DNA from: Anaerolineales bacterium | GTDB lineage: Bacteria; Chloroflexota; Anaerolineae; Anaerolineales; Villigracilaceae | Direction: 5' to 3' | DNA length: 15,033 bases | NCBI GenBank assembly: GCA_017882065.1 | Contig: JADGQD010000028.1 | Location: forward strand, 1 to 15,033 | Shown: positions 1-6,331 of the stretch, in pieces | How the letters are laid out: the number at the start of each line of letters is the position of its first letter | Numbering within the stretch: the stretch's first letter is position 1 | The notes under the pieces: model-generated | What the model saw: only the letters and a program-made list of their open reading frames with translations | Told to the model about the DNA's origin: nothing | Databases searched by the model: none | Made by a program: the position numbers and the translations under genes

Positions 1-54
1 GATCGCCAATCCGCCCACCAACCTTATAACTAAACGATACTTTTTATTCTTCAT
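1..54 (-). CDS. 5' end of an unidentified gene leaving the left edge
   Basis: Reading leftwards from an ATG at 54, eighteen codons stay open to the window edge and give a Lys/Arg-rich start followed by a hydrophobic stretch (MKNKKYRLVIRLVGGLAI). This is what the beginning of a signal peptide, lipoprotein leader or first membrane helix looks like. A Shine-Dalgarno sequence GGAGG (complement of 59-63) lies four bases before the ATG, which supports a real start. The family cannot be named from 18 residues. A terminator-like hairpin with a run of seven T lies about 65 bases upstream on the same strand, so the gene may have an attenuated or insulated leader. Confidence 0.6.
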   Translation of the reverse strand, partial: MKNKKYRLVIRLVGGLAI

Positions 55-118
55 TGTTCCTCCATTGGCGAATGGGTACGTATTTATAACACACCAGGAT
101 GCAATTGGTAGCGCATGG

Positions 119-149
119 AAAAAAAGTCCCGACCTAACACCGGGGACTT
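119..149 (-). terminator. Terminator-like hairpin with T7 tract, upstream of the left-edge gene
   Basis: On the minus strand AAGTCCC (149-143) pairs with GGGACTT (130-124), and the stem runs directly into seven T (complement of 119-125). This has the form of an intrinsic terminator. It lies between any transcript from the right and the start codon at 54, so it could end an unseen small transcript or act as a leader attenuator. It could also be just another member of the local palindromic repeats. I saw no riboswitch aptamer that I could name. Confidence 0.5.
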
Positions 150-158
150 CGTTTTGTA

Positions 159-178
159 GTAACGACTTAAGTCGTTAC
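159..178. repeat. Perfect 20-bp palindrome
   Basis: The ten bases GTAACGACTT are followed directly by their exact reverse complement, with no loop. The palindrome lies ten bases to the right of the terminator-like hairpin. It could be a dimeric regulator's operator or a dispersed palindromic repeat. The sequence alone does not decide between them. Confidence 0.6.
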
Positions 179-420
179 ACATTTGAGAAAAGTGTTTCCG
201 CCAGGCTCGACTCCTGCCCAAGAAACTGGGCACGGACCATTTCGTCTTCGGCTGAGGCGGCTTCGCGACATCGTCCCCGAAGGGGAAGCACTCCCGCGCA
301 GTACCCGAAGGGTGAAGGGGGCTACGCCTTCAAATGGGTTGTGCGCGCGGACGGGTAAGAGGTTTTCCCAAAACCGGCATGCGTTTTAGCATATTACCTT
401 ATAATATCCATATTCGGATT

Positions 421-455
421 TTATACGAACCGCCCATAAGCCGTTATACGATCCG
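421..455. promoter_or_regulatory. Pair of 12-bp direct repeats upstream of the acyltransferase gene
   Basis: TTATACGAACCG (421-432) recurs as TTATACGATCCG (444-455), eleven of twelve bases identical, 23 bp apart start to start, or a little over two helical turns. They lie about 90-120 bp before the ATG at 544. Tandem half-sites with this spacing can be operators, but chance is a serious alternative and no regulator is identified. Confidence 0.25.
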
Positions 456-543
456 CTCAAACGCGTGTTAGCTTGCACCCTGCGCAAAAAGCAGGCTGCA
501 GGAATATGAACAAAAAAACTCTCAACATGATGGATAAATTTCT

Positions 544-1137
544 ATGTCTTTAACATTGGGTATTCAAAGATCCTCACTGGCTCAAGCAATTGCGCGATCA
601 GTTTTACAATTGACAGGCTGGCACACCCACGTCATCTCACCTCATACATCTCGCTATGTGTTGATCGGTGCACCGCATACATCAAATTGGGACTTTGTTA
701 TCATACTATTGTTGATGACCGTGGAAAGTATTCCAATCCGTTGGATGGGGAAGGATACGCTCTTTCGTTGGCCAATGGGAGTATTCTGGCGTTCATTCGG
801 TGCGATTCCAGTTAACCGGCGGGAGAGAACAAACTTGGTTGATCAAATTGCCGCAAAATTTGATGAATACGATGAATTAATCATCGGCCTTTCCCCGGAA
901 GGAACACGCAATAAAGCCTCCCATTGGCGGACAGGATTTTATTATATTGCGCTCAAGGCGGATGTACCGATCGTGATGGCTTATATTGATTATGAAAAAA
1001 AAGTCTGTGGGCTTGGTCCCAGCATAAAACCTACAGGTGATATTCAAGCCGATTTTATGATTATTCGAGATTTCTACTCGGAAATTGTCGGAAAGTACCC
1101 ACATAAGCAAGGTGAGATTGAGTTATCTGCAAAATGA
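544..1137 (+). CDS. PlsC-like lysophospholipid acyltransferase
   Basis: This 197-residue protein belongs to the 1-acyl-glycerol-3-phosphate acyltransferase superfamily (LPLAT, PlsC type), which transfers an acyl group to a lysophospholipid or related acceptor at the membrane. The catalytic H-x4-D block is HTSNWD (residues 45-50). The second block reads GAIPVNR (86-92) and the third is SPEGTRNK (117-124), with the EGTR glycerophosphate-binding motif. A hydrophobic stretch follows the first block (about 51-60). At under 200 residues it is a short version without accessory domains, so the acceptor is uncertain. The ATG at 544 has no strong Shine-Dalgarno sequence, and nearby upstream ATGs (506, 527, 530) are out of frame. 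The gene is visibly richer in A+T than alr or the right-hand genes, which may mean different ancestry. It stands alone, with hairpin-rich spacers on both sides. Confidence 0.85.
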   Translation: MSLTLGIQRSSLAQAIARSVLQLTGWHTHVISPHTSRYVLIGAPHTSNWDFVIILLLMTVESIPIRWMGKDTLFRWPMGVFWRSFGAIPVNRRERTNLVDQIAAKFDEYDELIIGLSPEGTRNKASHWRTGFYYIALKADVPIVMAYIDYEKKVCGLGPSIKPTGDIQADFMIIRDFYSEIVGKYPHKQGEIELSAK

Positions 1138-1397
1138 GGGTTATGTGTTTACCGCAAGCGAACCCCGCCTAGGCGGACACATTCGCTCCGCTCACACCGT
1201 CCCGGTGTCCTGCCGGGAGTGCAGGCAGCGGCTCTCCCCTGTGCTTCGCTACGGGGACGCTGCACAGCGCTGTTCGTCCCACCGCTGCCGCAGCCCCCTT
1301 CGGAGGTGCTGCGCGAAGCTAAACCATTGGGCGGTGTCCACCCAATCACAGCACTCGTCACCTTCTTGAATTGCGCAGCTTCAAATAGGAGTATCCC
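1138..1397. other. GC-rich spacer packed with short hairpins
   Basis: No gene is supported here. Visible inverted repeats: palindrome CCGCCTAGGCGG (1165-1176), nested in GCGAA/TTCGC (1158-1162/1182-1186); ACACCG-TCC-CGGTGT (1194-1208); CCTGC/GCAGG (1209-1213/1221-1225); CCCC/GGGG (1236-1239/1253-1256); and ATTGGG/CCCAAT (1326-1331/1341-1346). The region is far more GC-rich than the acyltransferase gene to its left. It looks like an assembly of small palindromic repeats rather than decayed coding sequence. It ends with the ribosome binding site AGGAG at about 1387-1391 for the next gene. Confidence 0.6.
1190..1219 (-). repeat. Copy 1 of a ~30-bp dispersed palindromic element
   Basis: Read on the minus strand, this 30-mer aligns with plus-strand positions 9312-9340 inside the broken transposase: 25 identical positions with one single-base gap. 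Shared blocks are TCCCG, AGGACA, CGGGACG and TGTGAGC. Its centre forms a hairpin ACACCG-TCC-CGGTGT. In the other copy the same stem is ACATCG/CGATGT, so one base pair has changed on both arms together. A weaker third match (ACATCGTCCC) is at 269-278. Confidence 0.6.
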
Positions 1398-1769
1398 ATG
1401 CCCGACTTAGTCACCCTTTCTTGCCCCTCATGCGGTGGAAAACTCAACATCACAAACGACATCGAACGTTTCGCATGCGGCCATTGTGGCCGCGAGCACG
1501 TTGTCAAGCGTGCGGGAGGCATCGTATCTCTCTCGCCGGTTGTTGAGGCCCTGAAGAAAGTTGAGGTAGGTGTCGACAAGACTGCCTCTGAGCTGGCCAT
1601 CAATCGACTCCAGAGAGAGATTGATGAGCAGCGCTCCCAAAGGACTGCTCTCATTGCGTCTTCCCCTAAGCCCCAGGTGAATGTCGTCTTCCCTTTCCTG
1701 ATCGTGGCGGGTATCCTGGTCGCGGTCGTCTCCCTCTCCACGAGAAATGCCTGGATTCCGATCTTATGA
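1398..1769 (+). CDS. Zinc-ribbon protein with a C-terminal transmembrane helix, hypothetical
   Basis: I do not recognise a named family. The 123 residues divide into three parts. An N-terminal zinc ribbon has CPSC at residues 9-12 and CGHC at 27-30, probably a structural Zn site. A charged helical stretch, probably coiled coil, covers about 62-85 (SELAINRLQREIDEQRSQR). A hydrophobic helix at about 96-114 (VVFPFLIVAGILVAVVSLS) precedes a short tail, so the ribbon and helix would face one side of the membrane from a tail anchor. The start at 1398 has AGGAG six bases upstream. The stop TGA shares bases with the ATG of alr (ATGA at 1766-1769), so the two are probably co-transcribed and translationally coupled. 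A role in regulation or envelope sensing is possible but not shown. Confidence 0.75.
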   Translation: MPDLVTLSCPSCGGKLNITNDIERFACGHCGREHVVKRAGGIVSLSPVVEALKKVEVGVDKTASELAINRLQREIDEQRSQRTALIASSPKPQVNVVFPFLIVAGILVAVVSLSTRNAWIPIL

Positions 1770-2917
1770 ACAATGCCACATCCTATTCAACCTGGGTAGA
1801 AATTGATCTCGATGCAATCCGAAATAATATCCAATGGTTTCTAGAATATAGCGGTGTGCCGGTGATGGCGGTCGTAAAGGCCAATGCCTATGGTCACGGC
1901 ATGATCCCGGTGGCGCGAGTAGCGCTACAAGCCGGGGCTAGTTGGTGCGGGGTAGCCAGGATCGAAGAAGCATTCGAATTACGCGCCGCTGGTCTGAATA
2001 GCCCGATTCTGGTGATGGGCTATACGCCGCCGGATCGGGTGGAGAAAGCTGTCGCCCAAGGAATTTCAATGGCCGTCTGGCATCCCGGCCAGATTGACCT
2101 GGCCGCCTCTGCGGCGAAGGCGATCGGCAGTTCAGCCCGGTTACATCTCAAAGTTGACACCGGGATGAGCAGGCTGGGGATCCAGCCAGAAATGGTGCAC
2201 AGATTAGCTCAAAAATTGGCAGAGACACCCGGCGTGACCTTCGAGGGTCTGTTTACGCACTTTGCTCGCGCCGACGAAGCCGATCCTGCCCCAACCGATG
2301 CCCAGGAGCTGCATTTTCAAAATGTAATCGAACAATTGGAGAAAAACGGCCTGCGCCCGTCTGTGGTTCACGCGGCCAATTCGGCCGCAAGCCTGACGCG
2401 TCCCAGCGCGCACTTCGACCTGATGCGGGTCGGGATTGCCATGTACGGCCTGCACCCCTCCGATGAATGCTCGCTGCCGGGGGCGGTCCATGCAGCGTTG
2501 ACCTGGAAAGCCGTGTTGAGCCAGGTCAAAATGCTGCCTCCGGGCCGAGGGGTCAGCTATGGGCACATTTACACGACCCGCAGCCAGGAACAGATTGCCA
2601 CGGTCCCGGTTGGATACGCGGATGGATTCCGCCGTACCCTGGGAAACCAGGTGCTTGTCGCGGGGAAGCGGGTACCGGTCGTCGGACGCGTGAGCATGGA
2701 CCAGATTATGATACAGCTGGACGAGGTTCCAGGAGCCAGGACCGGGGACGAAGTGGTGCTGATCGGGCAGCAGGGCGAGGCTCGCATGACCGCCGAAGAC
2801 GTGGCCAAGATTTGGGGGACGATCAACTACGAAGTAACCTGCGCCATCAGCGCGAGGGTGCCGCGCGTTTATTTGCATGAAACAGCTTGGGTCACCCACC
2901 CAGATAGGCAACTTTGA
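1766..2917 (+). CDS. alr: Alanine racemase
   Basis: A PLP enzyme that interconverts L- and D-alanine in the cytoplasm, supplying D-Ala for peptidoglycan. The 383 residues span the full family length: an N-terminal TIM barrel and a C-terminal beta domain. The PLP lysine is K38 in VVKANAYGHG, the second catalytic base is Y265 in GVSYGHIY, and the typical blocks YADGF (284-288) and GRVSMDQ (307-313) are present. The start overlaps the stop of the upstream zinc-ribbon gene by four bases. Family members usually end shortly after the block SARVPRVY, seen here at 362-369. The last dozen or so residues therefore look like an added tail, and the final 26 bases are read antisense over the 3' end of the livF relic. 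Fold and active site are complete, so the enzyme is probably functional. Confidence 0.96.
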   Translation: MNNATSYSTWVEIDLDAIRNNIQWFLEYSGVPVMAVVKANAYGHGMIPVARVALQAGASWCGVARIEEAFELRAAGLNSPILVMGYTPPDRVEKAVAQGISMAVWHPGQIDLAASAAKAIGSSARLHLKVDTGMSRLGIQPEMVHRLAQKLAETPGVTFEGLFTHFARADEADPAPTDAQELHFQNVIEQLEKNGLRPSVVHAANSAASLTRPSAHFDLMRVGIAMYGLHPSDECSLPGAVHAALTWKAVLSQVKMLPPGRGVSYGHIYTTRSQEQIATVPVGYADGFRRTLGNQVLVAGKRVPVVGRVSMDQIMIQLDEVPGARTGDEVVLIGQQGEARMTAEDVAKIWGTINYEVTCAISARVPRVYLHETAWVTHPDRQL

Positions 2918-3134
2918 CACTCGGTTTATCCATCAAATCCTTTGCCATTCCCGCAATGGTGATGCGGCCGGTTTCGAGCACATAACCACTGTGCGCCAGT
3001 TTCAGGGCTTGGCGGGCATTCTGCTCGACCAGCAGGATCGTCGTTCCGGTGGCATTGATCTCGCGCAAAGTCTGGAAGATCTCTCGCACCAGCACGGGCG
3101 CCAGCCCCATCGAAGGCTCATCTACCAGCATACG
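2892..3134 (-). pseudogene. C-terminal relic of a second livF-type ABC ATPase
   Basis: About 80 codons match the last third of LivF: the Walker B region (MLVDEPSMGLAP), the H-loop block (LLVEQNAR) and the typical C-terminal end (AYLGG). Walker A, the Q-loop and the LSGGEQ signature are absent, so it cannot be an ATPase. Homology stops near 3134. The open frame continues rightwards to an ATG at 3248, but those upstream codons come from filler and from the terminator hairpin of the intact livF, so that ATG is not a real start. The relic resembles the neighbouring intact LivF but differs at many residues, which points to a diverged paralogue rather than a fresh tandem copy. Its 3' end overlaps the alr tail by 26 bp. 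Confidence 0.8.
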
Positions 3135-3190
3135 TCGGCCGGCTGGTATTGCTGAAAAAGGGGGGAGTTCTCGGGAATCGCCTGCGTAGT

Positions 3191-3235
3191 ATATCAAAAG
3201 CGCCGAGGCAACCAGAGCCTCCGCGCTTTTGATAT
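3191..3235 (-). terminator. Strong intrinsic terminator after livF, probably bidirectional
   Basis: Two 19-base arms (3191-3209 and 3217-3235) pair with a single mismatch around a 7-base loop. The stem has a GC core (GCGC..GAGGC/GCCTC..GCGC) flanked by AAAA on one side and TTTT on the other, so an RNA from either strand would show a hairpin followed by U-rich sequence. It lies 30-75 bases beyond the livF stop (3265) and would end the liv transcript. On the other strand it could stop read-through from alr. Confidence 0.8.
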
Positions 3236-3264
3236 GTTCATCTTTCAAGAATATGCACCAGAGA

Positions 3265-3972
3265 TTAATTTGCGCCCAGGTATGATTTCTGTACCATGGG
3301 GTCTTCTTTCAACTTTGCTGATGTATCGTGAAGGATGATCTCGCCGGTCTGGAGCACGTATCCGCGGTGAGCGATCGAGAGCGCCATACGGGCATTTTGC
3401 TCCACGAGCAGAATGGTCGTGCCCTGTTTATTCAATTCGACGATGGTCTCGAAGATCTGTCCCACCAGGATCGGGGACAGACCCATGGAGGGTTCATCCA
3501 GCAGCATGATGCGTGGGTGGGCCATCATGGCGCGCCCGATCGCCAGCATCTGTTGTTCCCCGCCGGAGAGGGTACCGCCTTTTTGATTGATGCGTTCCTT
3601 CAGGCGCGGGAAAAGCTTGAAGACCCATTCAAAATCCTGCGCAATCCCGGCTTTATCCTTGCGGGTGTAGGCGCCCATCTCCAGGTTTTCCTGGACAGTC
3701 ATGCGCGGAAAGATCATGCGGCCTTCAGGGCTTTGTGAAATCCCTCGTTCGACAATCTTGTGTGAAGGAAGTTTCTCAAGCGCTTCACCTTCGAGCAGAA
3801 TGGTACCCTTTTTAGGGCGAAGAATTCCATGAATGGTGCGCAGCATGGTGCTTTTACCCGCGCCGTTAGAGCCAATCACGGTGACGATCTCGCCTTCGGC
3901 GACCGTCATGGAAACGCCTTTCAGCGCATGGATGTTGCCATAATAAGTGTGGACTTCAATTAGTTCGAGCAT
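3265..3972 (-). CDS. livF: Branched-chain amino acid ABC transporter, ATPase LivF
   Basis: One of the two cytoplasmic ATPases of a HAAT-type (Liv) importer, pairing with LivG to power LivH-LivM. With the ATG at 3972 the protein has 235 residues, close to E. coli LivF. Walker A is GSNGAGKS (34-41), the signature is LSGGEQQ (135-141), Walker B is IMLLDE (155-160) with the D-loop after it, and the H-loop lies in LLVEQNAR. The end YLGAN is typical. The ATG at 3972 lies one base after the livG stop (3974-3976). A GTG at 3987 is in frame but would overlap livG and has its purine stretch directly against it, so I prefer 3972. It is last in the operon and is followed by a strong terminator. Confidence 0.94.
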   Translation of the reverse strand: MLELIEVHTYYGNIHALKGVSMTVAEGEIVTVIGSNGAGKSTMLRTIHGILRPKKGTILLEGEALEKLPSHKIVERGISQSPEGRMIFPRMTVQENLEMGAYTRKDKAGIAQDFEWVFKLFPRLKERINQKGGTLSGGEQQMLAIGRAMMAHPRIMLLDEPSMGLSPILVGQIFETIVELNKQGTTILLVEQNARMALSIAHRGYVLQTGEIILHDTSAKLKEDPMVQKSYLGAN

Positions 3973-3973
3973 T

Positions 3974-4750
3974 TTATTTTTCCGCACTTCCTTTTCCGAG
4001 GTAGGCTTCGATCACCAATGGATTCTTCTGCACTTCGGCGGGTGTGCCTTCGGCAATTTTCTCGCCATGGTCCAACACGGTTATCCGGTCCGAGATGCCC
4101 ATGACCACACTCATATTATGCTCAATGAGCAGGATGGTCAAGTCCAGTTCGGAACGCAGGCGGTGAATGAAGGCTGTCAGATCAGCGGTTTCATTGGGGT
4201 TCATGCCCGCAGTGGGTTCATCGAGCAGCAGGAATTTCGGTTCGGCGCCCAGGGCGCGAGCAATTTCCAGACGGCGCTGCAAACCATAGGGGAGGTTTTT
4301 TGCAAAGACCTCCGCGTCTGTCCGCTTCAGGCCAACGAATTCCAACATATCCAGGGCTTTAGCCCTTGCGTTGGCCTCTTCTTTCAGCATGCCAGGAGTG
4401 TGAAGAATCTGGTGGATGAAGTTGGATTTTAGACGGCAATGCTCGCCGACCAGTACATTGTCAACCGAGGACATGTTTCCGAAAAGGCGAATGTTTTGGA
4501 AGGTACGCGCAATCCCCAACGCGGTGATCTTGAAGACCTTCATGCCGGTCAGCTCAGTGTTCTCAAAGTACATTTCACCTTCGGTGGGTAAATAGATTCC
4601 GGTGATCATATTGAAGAAAGTGGTTTTGCCTGCGCCGTTGGGGCCGATCAATCCGGCGATCATCCCTCTCTGGACCACGAAGTCCACATTACCGACGGCA
4701 GTCAACCCGCCAAAGCGTTTTGTGATTTGTCTGGCTTCAAAGAATTCCAT
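3974..4750 (-). CDS. livG: Branched-chain amino acid ABC transporter, ATPase LivG
   Basis: The second ATPase of the Liv importer, 258 residues, the usual length. Walker A is GPNGAGKTT (36-44). The signature reads LPYGLQRR (153-160), the variant normal for LivG. Walker B is FLLLDEP (173-179), and the H-loop His is in LLIEHNMSVV (H211). The insertion between Walker A and the signature is the longer LivG form (about residues 105-150), which distinguishes it from LivF. It starts 11 bases after the livM stop with AAGGAG just upstream, and livF begins one base after its stop, so translation is tightly coupled. Confidence 0.95.
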   Translation of the reverse strand: MEFFEARQITKRFGGLTAVGNVDFVVQRGMIAGLIGPNGAGKTTFFNMITGIYLPTEGEMYFENTELTGMKVFKITALGIARTFQNIRLFGNMSSVDNVLVGEHCRLKSNFIHQILHTPGMLKEEANARAKALDMLEFVGLKRTDAEVFAKNLPYGLQRRLEIARALGAEPKFLLLDEPTAGMNPNETADLTAFIHRLRSELDLTILLIEHNMSVVMGISDRITVLDHGEKIAEGTPAEVQKNPLVIEAYLGKGSAEK

Positions 4751-4761
4751 GGCGGCTCTCC

Positions 4762-6324
4762 TTAATTTTTGACCGCTTTTTCAACGGCGCTGGTTTCTTC
4801 ATCGGCGTGCAATTCGGCACGAATTTGGGCGCTGGGTATAATACCCTCCGGGCGGAGCGCCATCATGATCACCAGCGTCAACCCAAAGAGCAGGTAGCGA
4901 TAGAGGATGGGGTTGGCGTTTTGTGCAACGACCGCCTGCAAAGTGTGGTTGGAGGCCAGCGCAGGCAGTATCGTGTGATCCATCAGGCCTTTGAGCAGGT
5001 CTTTAAGGGCTGGCAGGAACAACCGGTCAGCCCCCATGATAATGATACCACCCAGGATCACGCCATTGATGTTGCCCATGCCGCCGAGGACCACGATGCA
5101 CAAGACGATGATCGAGGTGCTGAATTCGAACACGCTGGGGAAGATGCCGCGAATGTAGGCAGCGTAGAACGCGCCGGCGAATCCTGAGAATGCAGCGCCC
5201 AAGGCAAAAGCCGTCAGTTTGGTGTGCACCGGGTCAATGCCCATCTGCACAGCGGCATCTTGGTCTTCGCGACACGCCATCCATGCCCGGCCCAGCCGTC
5301 CATCGCGCAGGCGGCGGATGAGGAAGACCGAGAGCAGGATGAGGAGGATGATCAGAAAGTACCAGGGGATCGGGTTGTTGGACTGGAACTCGCCGATGAA
5401 CGGCAGATACGGGCGGCCGATCGGGTTGATGCCTTTCTCGCCTGCAGTCAGGTCCAGATTGTCAATAATTGTGATGCACTTCGTCGCGGCGCTGGAGTTG
5501 AACAGGCGCATGATGCCAGGTATGATCCAGCAGGTGAGCGGCTCTTTGATGGTAACATTGGTCAGATTGCGGAAAATGATAGGCATCATTTCGCCGCAGC
5601 CTAGGGTGACGATCGCCAGGTAGTCGCCGCGCAGGCGAAGGGTAGGGGTACCCAGGATGAGACCCCAGAGGGCTGCCATGCCCAGCGCGATCCAGATCAC
5701 CAGCCAGAAGTTCATGAAGATATGGTGCTGGGGCGAGGAGAGGATGCCAGTAGTGTACGCACCAATGGCAAAGAAAGCCGCGTACCCAAAGTCTAACAGG
5801 CCGGCGAAACCGACCACAATATTCAATCCCAAGCCGAGGATCACGAAGATCAGCGCAAAGATGATTTGTCCCGACCAGTGCAAACCCGTTATGCGGTCGA
5901 TGAAGGGGAACGCGATGACCAGCACGACCATGAGGATCAACTTGCCAAGCCGTTCCTGACGGTCAGGAAGACCATGCAGAGCGGCGGTCAGGGCTGTAAA
6001 GAGGATCATGCCTAATCCACCAATCAGGTTCGCAGGAATGACAATATACAGTTCGCTGGGAAATTGACCCCCAGCCGGCGCAACCACATAATTTTGGAAA
6101 AGGCTTACAGCGATGAAAACGACGGCAGCAATCCCGGCAGTCGAGAGGGATTGCAAGGCCAACTTTCTCGGCCCGTCTTTCTTGTTCACCCGGCCGCCGA
6201 TGGAAAGCCCCATGAAGACGCCAATCAGGATGCCCAGGACGGTGACAGACCAGCCACCGAACAAGAAGACGACCACGCCTCCCAGGAGACCCATAGTGAG
6301 AGCAAGTTTGATTTCCGCTTTCAT
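4762..6324 (-). CDS. livM: Branched-chain amino acid ABC transporter, permease LivM
   Basis: One of the two membrane permeases of the importer. The 520 residues are rich in hydrophobic helices. The family core is clear: LGLNIVVGFAGLLDFGYAAFFAIGA, broken here as GLNIVVGFAGLLDFG and then YAAFFAIGAY, followed by TLRLRGDYLAIVTLGCGE and, near the C-terminus, the EAA-like coupling region (RAWMACREDQDAAVQMGI) and GGMGNINGVILGG. E. coli LivM has 425 residues. The excess here is a longer N-terminal part with several helices (about residues 1-150) and a polar loop around residues 265-315 with extra length before IPWYF. The start at 6324 has GAGGT upstream, overlapping the livH stop region (7-base gap). 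Confidence 0.93.
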   Translation of the reverse strand: MKAEIKLALTMGLLGGVVVFLFGGWSVTVLGILIGVFMGLSIGGRVNKKDGPRKLALQSLSTAGIAAVVFIAVSLFQNYVVAPAGGQFPSELYIVIPANLIGGLGMILFTALTAALHGLPDRQERLGKLILMVVLVIAFPFIDRITGLHWSGQIIFALIFVILGLGLNIVVGFAGLLDFGYAAFFAIGAYTTGILSSPQHHIFMNFWLVIWIALGMAALWGLILGTPTLRLRGDYLAIVTLGCGEMMPIIFRNLTNVTIKEPLTCWIIPGIMRLFNSSAATKCITIIDNLDLTAGEKGINPIGRPYLPFIGEFQSNNPIPWYFLIILLILLSVFLIRRLRDGRLGRAWMACREDQDAAVQMGIDPVHTKLTAFALGAAFSGFAGAFYAAYIRGIFPSVFEFSTSIIVLCIVVLGGMGNINGVILGGIIIMGADRLFLPALKDLLKGLMDHTILPALASNHTLQAVVAQNANPILYRYLLFGLTLVIMMALRPEGIIPSAQIRAELHADEETSAVEKAVKN

Positions 6325-6331
6325 ATCTACC

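Larger units (their letters stand above)
55..543. other. Hairpin-rich intergenic region
   Basis: No convincing coding sequence lies here. The short ORFs that cross it lack family resemblance and are interrupted by inverted repeats. Perfect or near-perfect hairpins visible by eye: 124-130/143-149 (7-bp stem), the 20-bp palindrome at 159-178, 215-220/227-232 (TGCCCA/TGGGCA), 274-278/282-286 (TCCCC-GAA-GGGGA), 303-306/310-313 (ACCC-GAA-GGGT), 361-366/370-375 (GGTTTT-CCC-AAAACC) and 479-483/491-495 (CCTGC/GCAGG). A TATAAT hexamer is at 400-405, but no good -35 lies at the right distance. The region separates divergent genes, so it should hold promoters for both. Confidence 0.6.

Noticed and set aside
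55..543. CRISPR array or T-box/riboswitch in the left spacer
   Set aside because: The palindromes differ from one another, have no regular spacing and no repeated units with spacers; no T-box or known aptamer motif was recognised.
2204..2920. 238-codon minus-strand open frame antisense to alr
   Set aside because: Alr motifs are complete on the plus strand; the opposite frame shows no motif and no ribosome binding site.
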